Part shown: positions 36,142 through 47,990 of the stretch, piece after piece
How the letters are laid out: every line of letters starts with the position of its first letter
Position numbering within the stretch: the stretch's first letter is position 1
DNA from: Catonia carolina
Taxonomy: Eukaryota > Arthropoda > Insecta > Hemiptera > Achilidae
Assembly (NCBI GenBank): GCA_035578175.1
Contig: JAQMRL010000014.1
Span: 11,694,274 to 11,758,273, forward strand
DNA: 64,000 bases
Direction: 5' to 3'
Notes under the pieces: generated by a model
Told to the model about the DNA's origin: nothing
The model's input: only the letters and a program-made list of their open reading frames with translations
The model's database searches: none
Program-made: the position numbers and the translations under genes

Positions 36142-36484
36142 TAACTAAAAGATTTAAGAACAGAAGTAGTGTAATAAAAGATGCTAGTCGAGTTATATCC
36201 TCAAAAAGGTCTATTCCCGTGATACTAGTTTACAAGCCTGTTAGTCTATTAGCATCGTGGGTATGAAGAATTAGCAGAAGTTACAGCACAAGTGACTTTT
36301 AACATGTTAGATTTATTAGCTCTAGTAGGGGAGAAAAGGTCATGTGATTGACTAGCATTAGTAAACTAGCTGTGTAAACATAGTGTCGCTAGTAAGCTGT
36401 ACTTAGTACAACAGTACACAGCACAACTCGTGTGTCTTCAAAGCACTGACATTAATTAATGAGCTACTCAGGAACTGTTCAATT
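36142..36484. other. Unassigned intergenic sequence
   Basis: No gene or repeat recognised between the mariner copy and the LINE fragment. Confidence 0.45.
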
Positions 36485-36835
36485 TTTTCTCCCTGCAATA
36501 AGTAGGTTTTTGTTCAAACAATTTTGTGGAGTGATCAGCCACATAATCATTTCTGTTTCTCGTGTTATGATTGTGAACATTGAATTTCTGTATAAAATTA
36601 TTTTGCTTAACATACATAATTACCTCGAATATGTATGTAATGTAGGAATATGAACTGTAAGCAATTTAAGCTCCTGAAATAGTGGCCTGTATGATCTGAG
36701 CTAGTTAGCTCCCACCATACACCTAATAGCTTTCTTTTGAATTTTAAAAACCCTATTCATATTACCCCATACTAAGATACCATAAATAATGGATATGAGA
36801 CAGAACGAGGCCATGATAAGCTGCCATTAATAATT
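36485..36835 (-). mobile_element. CR1/Jockey-type LINE reverse-transcriptase C-terminal fragment
   Basis: The minus strand reads NRVFKIQKKAI, then RPLFQELKLLT-like sequence and VHNHNTRN, then STKLFEQKPTY, in more than one frame. This is the C-terminal region of CR1/Jockey-type LINE polymerases. Both ends are truncated. Same family as 45224-45704 and 46711-47369. Confidence 0.65.
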
Positions 36836-37521
36836 TTTTATAATTTAATCAGGCAATTTGTTTTAGTGCAAATAGCCCCCAGATGGTATTTTACTACATA
36901 CAAACTTGATTGGTATAGAAGTCCCAAGACAAAATTATTTCTAGATATACTCATAGGAATTTCACTGTTTCTACATGCTTTAAACTATTATTATGAATAA
37001 ATATATTGTTGCATTGGTGGTAAAGTTGCAAATCTACAAAATTGTTATTTTTCAGTATGGCAAAAAAATATTTTCTTTACTCAACTTTCACATTTTTACC
37101 ACTATCTAAATTCCAGTTTTTCAGTTGGATGTAAAAACACTTTTATATTGTTTAGTAATTGTAAGAGATGTAGTTTCGTAAATTTGCCACTAACATGACT
37201 ATATGTATATACAATAATCCTTTTCGCGGTTGATGAGCTCTGTTCCATGCATCAGATTGTATGAATTATCAGCCTATAAACATTGCACATGCATGCGTAT
37301 AAGAGCCGCAGTAGTAACTCTGTCTGTAATCTCGTACTGAACTCATCAATTGAAGAGTGCGTTGTAAGCTGGTTGTATGTTCTTAAGTTATAATTGTTAT
37401 TAAAAAAAAACCAAAAAAATGCCTAACAAAATATAGTTAAGAGAGCAAGTCATTGGCTAGCTTTGAAGTTGGTAGGGGGCATACAATCGTACGTTCAGAG
37501 CTCACCAGCCCTGAAAAATAG
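36836..37521. other. Unassigned intergenic sequence
   Basis: AT-rich; no gene or repeat recognised. Confidence 0.45.
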
Positions 37522-37523
37522 TA

Positions 37524-39911
37524 CAGTAGATTCTGCTATTTGAATCGCTGGATAATTGAATCCGCCGCATTATTGAATCAAATTTCAAAGTCCCAATTCA
37601 TTTATATAATGTTGCTTAAAAAATTTCTCCTGTTATTAGAATCACTTACTTGATATGGGTATAATAAAAACGGTGAAAACATTATACAGAAGGGACATAA
37701 GAATAATGATAATTTGCATAATTGATGAATGTAATAGACAAAACTGCGAATATCATTCTTGAGATTCCTATACCTACCCTAATTCAATATTATAACTGAT
37801 AACCTAAACAAGATTACTGGAATTGTCATCTATGGCAGTTTATTTTTAAGTAATATGGTTGGTTATTCATCAGCTTGTCCACTAAAGCAATTTTGATCAT
37901 AAGAATCATTTAACTTGCCAGAAATAGTTGTACAAGCTGAACCCACCTTTCGAAACTTAGCTTATCCAGAGTTCTATCAAAAGTAAAGAGAATCTGAAAA
38001 CCCAAATAGATTCTCTTTTAAAATGTTTTGACTACCGCAAAGTTTTAGGGTAAGGCTGGGCACACACGGCCACAAGATAGGAATTGGTTTTTTGCTATGT
38101 AGTTGATATGAACCTGTTGCACAGGTAAAGGAAATATACCTGTATTATAGTACATAAAATGAAAGATGAAGAAGCCTGTGTTTGGAATCTCTTAATTTCA
38201 CAAAGTAAAAAACATAAAAATTATCAGGTTTGGATTGTTCTAAAGCTTGGTTTCTTGTTATTTTATTTGTATAAATTATGAAACGCAAGAGTGTATTAGC
38301 AATTTTCTATGATTTGTAAACAAAATGTGTACTTACCCATTTTTTAGCCAATTGTAAACTTCTTTATTTTTTTTTTTATCCTTTGTATTAAAAGGCTGAA
38401 TTTTAGGTGAAATTAATAAGAAAACATGAAGGAACACTGCTCTTAAACACCATATGTTTCCTCTTAAAAATGAAGGGGTTGGCGGAAGAAAGTTCTAACT
38501 CTAGCATGATTTTTTTTAAATTTTCTGTATAAATAAAATATTCAGCACATTTTAAACTAAACACTATATTTACGATCTTAGGAACCTAGATTTAACAGAA
38601 AATAACAAAAATTTAAAAACATGATTTGTAGATTTCAGTAAACTTTTAAAATTATGTTGATGTGGGTTAGCACTGTCTTCTCCCGACTGCTTCAATTAAT
38701 CATGCTTCATGTTCTGAAGCATGGACCAAGTGAAAAATGCGCTAACAAATGGGCACATATTTTGTTTTTAAGTTGCTAGAAAATACCTATTACACTTTCG
38801 TGTTAAGTAATTTATCCGAATAAAATAAGAAGTAAACGCGCTTTATAACTAGTCCTGAAAATTTTCATGTGTTTTACTTAGTGAGATACGGGATGTGATT
38901 ATTTATATTTTTACTAACCTTAAGGTAACTGCCAGTCTTTCAATAGGAGGTATGTTTTATCCTCATTCTGTTATCTTTGCGTTTCAATTTATCGTTTACC
39001 AAATTTGGTACTGTCAAAAACTGACTTCAAATTAGAAAAAACCCATGAGGATGAGCTAATTTAGCACAGAACCCAAACTTCTAGCATAGACAATGCAATT
39101 GATAGTGTTCTCGTACATATAGTCCAGCCTCTCTTAGTTTGCTCTTAATGTAAACAAATAATGACATCACTGAGCATGCGCTTTATATCAAAACGTGTAC
39201 ACGCTGATTAAATAAAAAGTTACAACAAAATACTTTCAAAAGTATAAATACTTATAAAAGTCATATCATGACTGATGTTTTTAGAACTTTTAGTATTTAT
39301 TTAAAAAATAGTTTATAGGAATACGACATCTGTAAAATCACGGACTCTAGCGTGCACCCTGTAGTCTGTGGCTTTTGTTTGTTGACAGTAGGAGCAAACT
39401 AACAACGGCTCAACTTTAGATTTATCGAAAGAGCAAAATGTCCAAAATTTTTAGGAACATTTTTGGCAATTTTAAGAACTTATAGAAAGTAACGTCAGGT
39501 AAAAAAATTATTTTCCCATCACTTCGATCTTCATATCGATGATTGAAAGTTATTTTCAGTTTTAATTAAAGTAAAAAAACAAAGAATGTAAAGTGTGTAA
39601 AAAAATAAGATTGTAGAACTGTATTGCCTTTTTTTAATCTAAATGTGTTAGATATTTCGCCCATTCTGTGACATCTTAATATGTGTACTACTGTTGCAAA
39701 GACAAGTTTTTCTGTTACCTACTGCTGCGGACCATGGTAAGTAAAAATGATATTTATGTGTTAATGTTGGTTACATAACATTTAGACCAGCTACAATATT
39801 GACTATAGTAAAAATTAACAGCTACAACAAAAATTGCTCTTTGTCTGGCTGTATTTCAATATAACGGACTTTGGCCTACGCCATTAAGTCATAATAATTG
39901 AGGACCTACTG
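37524..39911. mobile_element. Possible 2.4 kb pogo-like element, ends only
   Basis: The left end CAGTAGATTCTGCTATTTGA and, inverted, the right end CAGTAGGTCCTCAATTATTA are each flanked by TA (37522-37523, 39912-39913). pogo/Tigger elements have CAGTA.. ends and TA targets. No transposase frame is recognisable inside. The end match beyond the first six bases is weak, and MITE C copy 1 lies within. Confidence 0.3.
39121..39415. mobile_element. MITE family C, copy 1
   Basis: Inverted ends: AGTCCAGCCTCTCTTAGTTT on the left and, on the right, GACAGTAGGAGCAAACTAAC running to GGCTCAACT. Closely related to 57997-58326 along its length, including the CACGGACTCTAGCGTGCACC block. Non-coding. Confidence 0.65.
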
Positions 39912-40142
39912 TATTTCATTAAAGTACAACACAGTTTTTCTTTATATCAAAACTGTATGTAAATCTAAGCGACAAGTTGCCTAGTGAAATCAAGAATTAA
40001 AAGTTTTATTTTAAGACATGCCTGATTTAAATGTTAGTAGTGCTTCTATCAATTAAAATAACTGCTAATTAAGATAAAAACAGCTTTTAAGTGTGAAATA
40101 TCTTCACTTTAAAGATGTTTTATATATACTGCCGAAGCAAGG

Positions 40143-40205
40143 CCAGGCTGTTGGCATAGTGTTAGCGTAACTGGATTCTCTGTCAGGTCTGTCATTTTTT
40201 CATAT
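40143..40205 (+). repeat. SINE family 1, internally deleted
   Basis: GCCAGGCTGTTGGCATAGTG with box A-like TGTTAGCGTAACTGG runs directly into the TCAGGTCTGTCATTTTTTCA block; box B is lost. Confidence 0.55.
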
Positions 40206-40294
40206 AAATTATAATCATTGTTCATGATGTATTTGAAGTTTAAAATTTTTCTGAATTACAGCATGTGTTTACTTGGTACATTGACCAAAGTTAC

Positions 40295-40477
40295 GAGCGA
40301 TGGCAACGTGCTCCTCTCTCATCATGCGGTCCTGGGTTCGAATCCCACTCGGGCACAGCATATTTTCATACATTATAAAAAAATCATTTCATCCTCCATT
40401 GTACGCTAGTTACACCCCAACGTCGTCGCTAATGACCGTTGTAGTTGATGCGACGTTAAATAAATAAATTTTAAAAA
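40295..40477 (+). repeat. SINE family 2 with 8-bp target duplication
   Basis: GGCAACGTGCTCCTCTCTCA, box B GGTTCGAATCC, and the tail GTCGCTAATGACCGTTG to GCGACGTTAAATAAATAAA. Flanked by AAAGTTAC at 40287-40294 and 40478-40485. Very close to the copy at 1682-1873. Confidence 0.8.
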
Positions 40478-40485
40478 AAAGTTAC

Positions 40486-41708
40486 AAAAACATTGTTTTA
40501 AATAAGGCGAGTGAAATTATTCCTTTAACTTTAATTATGTTTTCCGGAAATGTATTTTTGCATAATTGTACATTCTTGGGAATTAAATATTTCGGTTTGT
40601 ATCTGAGGTATTTGTTTAAATGTTCATAATTTCTTGCTCTATTAACAGACGAATGATTATTTCAAACACTTAGTTGGGATTTAGTTAAAAAATAATTTGT
40701 GAATACATAAAATAAATGTTTTTGAAAATATGGTTTTTCTTCAATTAATTTCTTTTAAGAAAGAATACACAGTAATTTTCTGCGTTTTTAATACAAGAAT
40801 CATATTGATATTTTTCTTGGTTCCTGAGATATTTGATTCCCTGTAAAAGCCCGGTTTTCCACCCCTGCTATATTAGGGGCTGTAATTTTTTTTTTTTGGC
40901 CTGGTTCAAGTGGTAGATCATTACTAGTAAATTACTCTTTCATTTTAAATATATAATGATACATTATAGCCTGTAGTTTTCATTTTCTGGGTTGAATACC
41001 CCCTTAAATGCAACAGGTTTTTTTTATGAAGAACCTCACAGAATTTACCATGCATGATATCAAACACTTCAATCAATAGTTTTTAAATAATTGCAGTTTC
41101 TGCGGGATTAAAGTAATTATACCATTTATAAGTAGAAAAATGATTTTTTTTTGTTTTTGAACGTTTTTCTTCTCTTAATAAAGGTAGTTAGCAGTCATCT
41201 GTAACAACTACTGAAATTTTAATAATTGGTTCAAGTTTTTATACTGATTGTGTAATTATGGAAACTTAATTTTCCGATTTAGATTTTGGCCTAAAAATGG
41301 AAGTTGCATGTACTCTTAGTCAACGATATCAAACACACTGGCAGAAGTGAATAATAAAAAACAGAACAATAAATTCAGTTGATAATAATTAACTGATAGT
41401 AACAGACTGTAATAGGATTACTAAGTTCAAAATATTAATGTGTATGTACAGTTGGTATTGTTTCGCAAGCCTGCGATGATATTGTTGCTTTCTTGCAGTC
41501 GGAACCAACTTGCACTATAGACAACTTCCCAGTGCATTACAACACAAGTTGTACTTTGTTCAAAGTTCGAACAATTTTGTATTCTCTACACAGTGCTCCA
41601 TTTGTTTTTTAGTTGCGTTATTCCTTCATTACTAAAATGGTAGGAAAACCTGTAATGATATCGAAGACAAATTTTTTTGTAGAAGTAAGAAAGAAGGTTA
41701 ATTATAAA
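40486..41708. other. Unassigned intergenic sequence
   Basis: AT-rich, no recognisable gene or element ends. Short open frames have no family features. Confidence 0.45.
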
Positions 41709-42585
41709 AATTGGTGTGAAACACTCGCACGACTTTCTCTTGCCAATGCAAATAGTAAACGATATAATCTAACATTAGAAATAAACAAAAATCATAACCT
41801 TATTTTAATCGCGAGTGAAACACGCAAAATGAAAATCAACCTCTGTTTTGCTCAAAAATGCGAAAAATCACTCAGGCTAAACTAGACTCTGTAGAGAAAG
41901 AAGTTGTAGATCTTTTAATTCCCTATAAATTTTATTTTACGGCATGCACTTTTGTCGTAAAATGCATAGGCCTACTAAAGCTGAAGGCTGAAATCTTTAA
42001 AAAATTGATTTTTTTACACATTTTCATGAGAAAAAACAGAAAATCGCTAAACTAAGCGTTATAAAAAAATTTTTTGAAATAAAGTTGTAGGATTTTAAAT
42101 TCTCTATATTTTAATGTACACATTTTTGCGCTAAAATGCATAATAAAGCCGCAATCTTAAAAAAACAATTTTTTTACGAGAAATAGCCTCCCCAAGAATT
42201 TCAGCAGACATGGCGCCACCCTATCTTGTAGAGTATATAAAATATATTATACGAGGCGATTTTTTTTTAAAAATTCATAGCCGTTTTTTGAGAAAATCGT
42301 AAAGTGAGAAATTACATGAATAAACTATTACTTCCGGTTGACCGACTTTGATAAAAATGTTCGTGTTCGGTCCTCTAGTGGTGTCTAACTTAAGTTTCAA
42401 GTTTGAATTTCGTGCGATGTTCCGTTTTTGAGATATTTTGTTCACAGACAGACCAACGCTAAAAACATGTTTTTTTGGGTTCAAGGGGTCTGAAAACGTG
42501 TAGATCCGATGAAAACTCGATTTCGAATAATCGACATGAAAACAATACTTTCCTTCGTATATATTCATAGATGGATAAGAGTAAG
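41709..42585 (-). mobile_element. R950 repeat, copy 2 (antisense, slightly shortened)
   Basis: Starts GGTGTGAAACACTCGCACGA with CTTTCTCTTGCC and ends in a mutated ATAAGAGTAAG. All internal blocks are in order. It lacks the CA microsatellite. Confidence 0.8.
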
Positions 42586-43139
42586 TAAAAATAAGAAGTG
42601 TGATGGTTTACCTGGCCTTCCTCACCGAGTGGAAAAGTATGCTTATTAGCATGCCAGGCCATCTGAAAAGTATCTACTTTCCACTCTGCAAATGACAATT
42701 TCACTTCACCACAGGATCTGGGTGTACAATGAAATTCATTACTCTCAGAGGAGATGAACTCTGATTAGTGTCTTTTACACCTCTTCTGTTTTTAAATGCT
42801 TCTATCATATAATTGGCTGATCATGTGATAAGAAACAGAACTATCTTTTGTAGCCTTGGAACAAGCAGATTGAGTGTTAATAATTTAACACTACCTGTCT
42901 ATTATGGGCAATGTAGTTTATTACCAAATAAATAATGGACGCAAAATTACCACTCTTATAACACCAATATCTGTAATAAACCGTTTTTTGTAATGCACAA
43001 CTTTGATTTGTCGACCTTTATTATTGTAGTACAGAAAATTGGCACTTTTAATTGCAGAATATAATTATTTTATGTGGTTGGTTTATTTTATGTGGAAAAT
43101 TATATTCTGCAATTGGTAATAATTATTATTACCAATACA
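42586..43139. other. Unassigned intergenic sequence
   Basis: No gene or repeat recognised. Confidence 0.45.
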
Positions 43140-43250
43140 GACGATGAGAAGTGTGTTAGACGAAAGATGAAAAAATACCAGATCTGACGGGGAATCGACC
43201 CCGGCGTAGAAAACAGTTACGCTTAGCACTAACACCACGAGTAAGAAAAT
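43140..43250 (-). repeat. SINE family 1, antisense, diverged
   Basis: The minus strand reads CGTGGTGTTAGTGCTAAGCG, then a box B-like GGTCGATTCCCC and the GATCTGGTATTTTTTCATC block. No tail is preserved. Confidence 0.55.
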
Positions 43251-44122
43251 CCGGTGTTCATATATACCAAAATATTAACTAAAATAATTAACTAAAAATA
43301 ATAAAATTAATTAACTAAAATGAAAATATTGACAAAAAATATTATTTTGTCAACCAAATGGAAAACTATCCACCCAGTACAGGAATACGTGGGAGTTGCG
43401 TTCTGGTAAGTTAATTTTTTATACGACGAATATTAAAATTGAACTATTATGGGAATGGGGAGTTGTGGTCGTCAATAGATAAATTAAAAACCATTCGATT
43501 TGTTTGGTTCATTACGATAAAATTATCTAATAAACGCTGTGTTTTCTCTCAAACGAAAACATAATTGAGATGGATTCTTTTGTGAGATTATTTCCAATAA
43601 AAATATTCTGGCCTTTACTTTTAAATGTTGTAATTACGACTTATAGATATAAGGGGTTTATGGAACAAAAAATTTATCTTAGAACTGTTACCGTAGTGTC
43701 TACAACACTGATCTAATGGAAGGGGAAATTATTATTTTTCAGTCACAGCCGATTGAGTTGTACTACAGTTCGTCCGTGTGCGTGGTGTTTAATAGTTTGA
43801 TGAAAACATTGTATCAATACTGTTATAGAACTATGCAAGAGTTAAAACATTCTTAAACCTCGTTATATTTTTTTTTATTTTTTCGATCTCTGCTGATTAC
43901 AAAGATTCAGTTTCCTTACAAAACGTAGATTAGTATATTTCAGTTAATTATGGAAGGTAGTGGGGGATGTAATAACAAAATTGTGGCGCCAAAACTTCTG
44001 TAAATAACATACGTTAGTACAATAAACAAACCAAAACTGTACAAATTAATTAATATATAAGTCGCGTGTTAAATTATTCAAAATAATTTTTTAACCGAGA
44101 AAAACACAATTTTTTTAAAGAT
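43251..44122. other. Unassigned intergenic sequence
   Basis: AT-rich; no gene recognised. May include degraded 5' parts of the transposase relic that follows. Confidence 0.4.
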
Positions 44123-44430
44123 TTGATAACGTATTCTCCGGAATTGAATTCGATTGAAAAAATTTTGGCGGTTTGAAAAGAGTACGTTCCAAAACACGGT
44201 TAATTACACATTAAATGACGTGGTTACTTTAACTTAAGAACGTGTAGATTTATTGATGAATGGAAATCAAGGTACGATTATTTCAAGAAAATATTAAAAT
44301 TTTATTTTTCTCGGGAACTCTTAATCGATATTGCCTCGGACAATCCAGTTATTAATTTAAGTGATGAAAACAACAGTGACGAGATATGCGATGATGAGCT
44401 ATCAGGATTTGAAGCATACGATTACGTTTG
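44123..44430 (+). pseudogene. Possible Tc1-like transposase C-terminal relic and an acidic open tail
   Basis: Near 44124-44200 the frame reads LITYSPELNSIEKILAV, a stop, then KEYVPKHG. This resembles the YSPELNPIE-W--LK block at the end of Tc1/IS630-type catalytic domains. A second stretch, about 44240-44430, reads RFIDEWKSRYDYFKKILKFY and then a very acidic end, NLSDENNSDEICDDELSG with FEAYDYVW. It ends at TGGTAAGTAAT, which also looks like a splice donor. Function unknown. Confidence 0.35.
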
Positions 44431-45194
44431 GTAAGTAATATTTTTATATTAGTAGTTGTCTTGCTATTTTTTCTCCTTCGCGCATTGTGTTTACTGCTAC
44501 TACACGTTTCCCCTTCAAACATTTTGTGGTTAAGATTCAACTATACAGCTGAGCTCTGGTTGTAATAACGCGATTTTCTGTCAAGTTGCTGCACAAAAAT
44601 CTCAAATACGGACGCATTTCTCTCGACGGATTTTGGACAGCATGTGCTCAAGACCTTTTAAAAAAAGAATTACTTTTTAAAAAATCGATTTTCCACTGTT
44701 TTCTTTTTATGAAGGGATTTCCTATTAAATAATAATTCTTTAATTAAACATCGATTAAAGTATTTGAAAATTTTGCTGGCTTTCAATTAATAACAGAATT
44801 TTGAATTAGTTAAAATTTTTTTTAAAATTTCTAGTCGTTTTGATGGAAAACGCCCAAGAAAAATGTGTGACATCACGATTTTTTCTTATGTTATGCAGCT
44901 TTAGTTAGTTGAACGTGTTACTCAACAGACAGCGCAGAGAGCGGTACCGGTTTTTTACTACTCCCACTTCTTCCTCTAGCCTTCCCCTCACGGCTTTTGT
45001 TAGCGAGACTGTCATCTAGCACGTGCACTTATGAAGGCCTATTCTACTCTGTTATATAGTAACATATATAATAACTTTTGCTGATTGGAAAGTGTCTTCT
45101 TCAACTTTTCCAAACGTTTTTCTATTAACTTTCTCTTGTCCCACATGAATATTATAGAGTAGTCTATTATTGTTTACATTGTAAATATACGATT
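44431..45194. other. Unassigned intergenic sequence
   Basis: No gene or repeat recognised. Confidence 0.45.
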
Positions 45195-45223
45195 TCAGAC
45201 CCCCCTGAACTCTAAAGAAACAT

Positions 45224-45704
45224 GAATAGGGTTTTTAAAATTCAAAAGAAAGCTATTTGGTGTTAGCAAACCATTTCACCTTTTATAAACCACTATTTAA
45301 GTAGCTTAAATTGCTTACAATTCCCTCAATCTGCATTTTTAAGGTGATAATGTATGTTAGGCAAAATACTTTAAAACCAAATTTCAATGGCAACTATCAT
45401 AACACAAGAAATGGAAATTATTATTATATGCCTAACCAAACCACAAAATTGTTTGAACAAAAATCTAGTTATGTTGGGAAAAAATACATCAATAAATTAC
45501 CCCAATTTTTAAAATGTTGTGATCATTTGTATTCCTTTAAAAAAAAATCTAAAAAATTACTTGATAGTGAAACTTTTTATAATGTACAAGAATTTCTTTC
45601 GAAATAGTAGCAGTAGAACAATGAGTGATTGTAATATGTATTTCAGGTGTTATAACTTCTTGTCATGTCCTATATTCTCCGGGAGCTTCCTGAATGCAAT
45701 AAAA
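45224..45704 (+). mobile_element. CR1/Jockey-type LINE 3' fragment in R950 copy 3
   Basis: Open from 45311 to 45607: reads IPSICIFKVIMYVRQNTLKP, NHNTRN-like YHNTRNGNYYYMPN, TTKLFEQKSSYVGKKYINKL and FLKCCDHLYSFKKKSKKLLD to the stop, the C-terminal end of a LINE polymerase. The upstream part is in another frame (NRVFKIQKKAI). The 3' end runs AATGCAATAAAAAAA. The short direct repeat AAACAT at 45218-45223 and 45705-45710 is a plausible target duplication. Confidence 0.75.
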
Positions 45705-45803
45705 AAACATATTTTTTTAGCAATTGGTTTGTGTGTGAACAAAATATCTTAAGAATGGAATATCATACGAAGTTAAAACTTGGAACTTAAGTTTTTTAAG
45801 CTA

Positions 45804-46558
45804 CTAGTAACCCCCGCTCGCTTCGCTTCACAGCAGCTAATGTAGGCCTCATTAAATTATTTTTAAATCTCTCTATATACAATATTTGTGGTTTTGTTGC
45901 CCTGTGGCAGCAAAATAAATTGTTTTTCTGGACTTCCAGCTCTAGAAAGTTCGACATAAAGTTGTCCATGAGTGATGGAAACATTCTTTGCTCAAATCAA
46001 TGCCCACCGTTTTAAATGTTTGACCCTGTGATTTAACAAAATTAATTAGAATGCATAGAAGAATATGGATTAAAAAGAAAGAGACAGTTGATGTATGGCT
46101 GAGATAAGAGACAGTAATACATGGGTGTGGTAAGCAGAGTAATTGGAAATATATGACTCAAATATAACAAATATATGAAATACAGTACAACAATAAAAAT
46201 TTTGAATATTTCCAAATTTTTAATGTTTTTGGAATCGAATGTTATACTTCATGTTTTTCTATGAAATATAAAAGTTGAATCGTGCTTCCAGCCCAAAAAA
46301 ATACACCATCCAGAGGACTTAGAAAAAATAAAAGTGCTATGCACCTGATAAACTAAAAAATGTGACATCGTCACAGTTTAAGTTGCTTAACTCACTTAAT
46401 TAAAGTAACTTAAAGTTGAAAAATAGCCTATATTGATCAGGAAGCTCTAAGCTATGCAACAATGAAAGATTTTTTAAAATCAGTTCAGTAGTTTCTGAGA
46501 TTACCTCATACAAACAAATAAACAAACAGACGTTTCTTCTTTATTATATTAGTATAGA
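45804..46558 (-). mobile_element. Helitron, truncated, with both termini
   Basis: On the minus strand it starts TCTATACTAATATAATAAAG (from 46558) and ends GGGGGTTACTAG (to 45804), i.e. 5' TC and 3' CTAG, between host A and T, as Helitrons do. Just upstream of the 3' end, AGCGAAGCGAGC-type repeats could form the short terminal hairpin. It is 755 bp, so nearly all of the Rep/helicase gene is gone. It sits inside R950 copy 3. Confidence 0.75.
45885..46060 (-). pseudogene. Helitron helicase C-terminal remnant
   Basis: The minus strand reads CILINFVKSQGQTFKTVGID with LSKECF, then after a one-base shift near 45983 ITHGQLYVELSRAGSPEKQF with ILLPQGNKTTNIVYREI and a stop. KSQGQT and HGQLYVELSR correspond to the last helicase motifs (V and VI) of Pif1-type helicases in Helitrons. 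Only this end of the protein is left. Confidence 0.75.
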
Positions 46559-46710
46559 TTAGATGACTGGGCATGAACATTTTCATCAAAATCAGTCAAC
46601 CAGAAGTAGTATTTTGTGCAATTTTTCAGTTTTTTTGAAATTTTCTCAAATATGGCAACTATGATTTTATAAAAAAAAATTGTCTCATTCACTACATTTT
46701 CATTCTGTTT

Positions 46711-47187
46711 TTTTTTTTTTTTTTTGCGCCCTGGAGACTCCAGGAGGAGTATAGGACATGTCGTCAGATATAACACCTGAAATACATATAAGAATCACAC
46801 AATGTATCACTACTATCAAGAAAGAAATTCTTGTACGCTATAAAAAGTTTCACTGATCAAGTAATTTTTCAGATTTTTTTTAAAGGAATTCAAATCCTCA
46901 CAACACTTTAAAGATTGGGGTAATTTATTCATGAATTTTCTCCCTGCATAAGTAGGTTTTTGTTCAAACAATTTTGTGGAGTGATTAGGCACATAATAAT
47001 TATTCCTGTTTCTCGTGTTATGATTGTGAACATTGAAATTCTGCATAAAATTATTTTGCCTAACCTACATAATCACCTCAAAAATGTAGAGGGAGGGAAC
47101 TGTAAGCAAATTAAGCTCCTTAAATAGTGGCCTGCATGAGGTTAGCTCGTTAGCTCCCACCATACACCTAATAGCTTTCTTTTGAAT
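46711..47187 (-). mobile_element. CR1/Jockey-type LINE 3' fragment with poly(A), left half of a palindrome
   Basis: The minus-strand frame 47046-46816 reads MQNFNVHNHNTRNRNNYYVP with STKLFEQKPTYAGRKFMNKL and SLKCCEDLNSFKKNLKNYLI to a stop after EFLS; upstream is FKIQKKAIRCM. The 3' end is marked by a run of T at 46711-46727, the complement of a poly(A) tail. It meets an inverted partial copy of itself at 47188. Confidence 0.8.
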
Positions 47188-47369
47188 TTTAAAAAGAAAG
47201 CTATTAGGTGTATGGTGGGAGCTAACCAGCTAACCTCATGCAGGCCACTATTTAAGGAGCTTAAATTGCTTACAGTTCCCTCCCTCTACATTTTTGAGGT
47301 GATTATGTATGTTAGGCAAAATAATTTTATGCAGAATTTTAATGTTCACAATCATAACACGAGAAACAG
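47006..47369. repeat. LINE-derived palindrome, arms about 182 bp
   Basis: 47006-47187 and 47190-47369 are inverted copies with few mismatches, meeting head to head at TTTTGAATTTTAAAAAG with almost no spacer. Both arms are the same LINE segment (KKAIRCMVGAN.. to HNTRN). Confidence 0.85.
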
Positions 47370-47556
47370 TATAAGAAAGGTGTGTATAAGATAGGGTAAG
47401 CACTAAAATTCATGCCTGCTGAAATTCTTGGAAGAGCCAGTGTTCCCATTGTGGCCTTAAAATGCATTTTACAGCAGTGTATTTAATTAAAAAACCGGAA
47501 ACTTTTATTTTAAACATTTTTTTCTACAACGCTTAGTTTAAGTATCAAATTATAGT

Positions 47557-47716
47557 AAGGCCAGCCTGTTGGCGTAGTGATTAATGCAAATGGCTTCTGT
47601 GCCGGGGTACTGGGTTTGATTCCTGGCCAGGTCTGGCATTTTTTCATTATTCATTTTCATATAATCATCATTCTTCATCGTCTGCATTAGCAGAAATTGC
47701 AAAACAGACATAAAAA
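47557..47716 (+). repeat. SINE family 1, in R950 copy 3
   Basis: GGCCAGCCTGTTGGCGTAGT, box A GTGATTAATGCAAATGG, box B-like GGGTTTGATTCC, TCAGGTCTGGC-type block and tail TCTGCATTAGCAGAAATTGC. TATAGT flanks it at 47551-47556 and 47717-47722. Confidence 0.8.
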
Positions 47717-47818
47717 TATAGTGATTTATTTTGTATTTTTCTCATAAAAATCTGTGACAAAATTGAAAATTTTAAGATAGCGGTTTTAGTATGCATTTTA
47801 CAACAAAAGTGTTTATAA

Positions 47819-47990
47819 TTTAATTAATTTAATTTAATTTATTTATTTATTCCCATAATATTACACATTACATAAAAATTACGATAATACAAAATTTCTT
47901 ACAGTAAACTACTATCCTATTACGCTAGAGGTGGTGGAAATTATCCCATCCAACTACAGACAAAATCATGTATCAGGATGGGTTAATAAA
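47819..47990 (-). repeat. Retroposon 3' tail with AAAT repeat
   Basis: On the minus strand, about 150 bp of unique sequence (CATCCTGATACATGATTTTG start) ends in AATAAATAAATAAATT-type tandem repeats. It interrupts R950 copy 3 between two adjacent blocks, so it is an insertion. Parent element unknown. Confidence 0.45.

Noticed and set aside
36459..36653. 64-codon open frame on the + strand
   Set aside because: It is the antisense strand of the LINE polymerase fragment at 36485-36835.
47006..47369. Twin-priming inversion as the origin of the LINE palindrome
   Set aside because: Twin priming gives adjacent, non-duplicated segments; here the same segment is present in both orientations.
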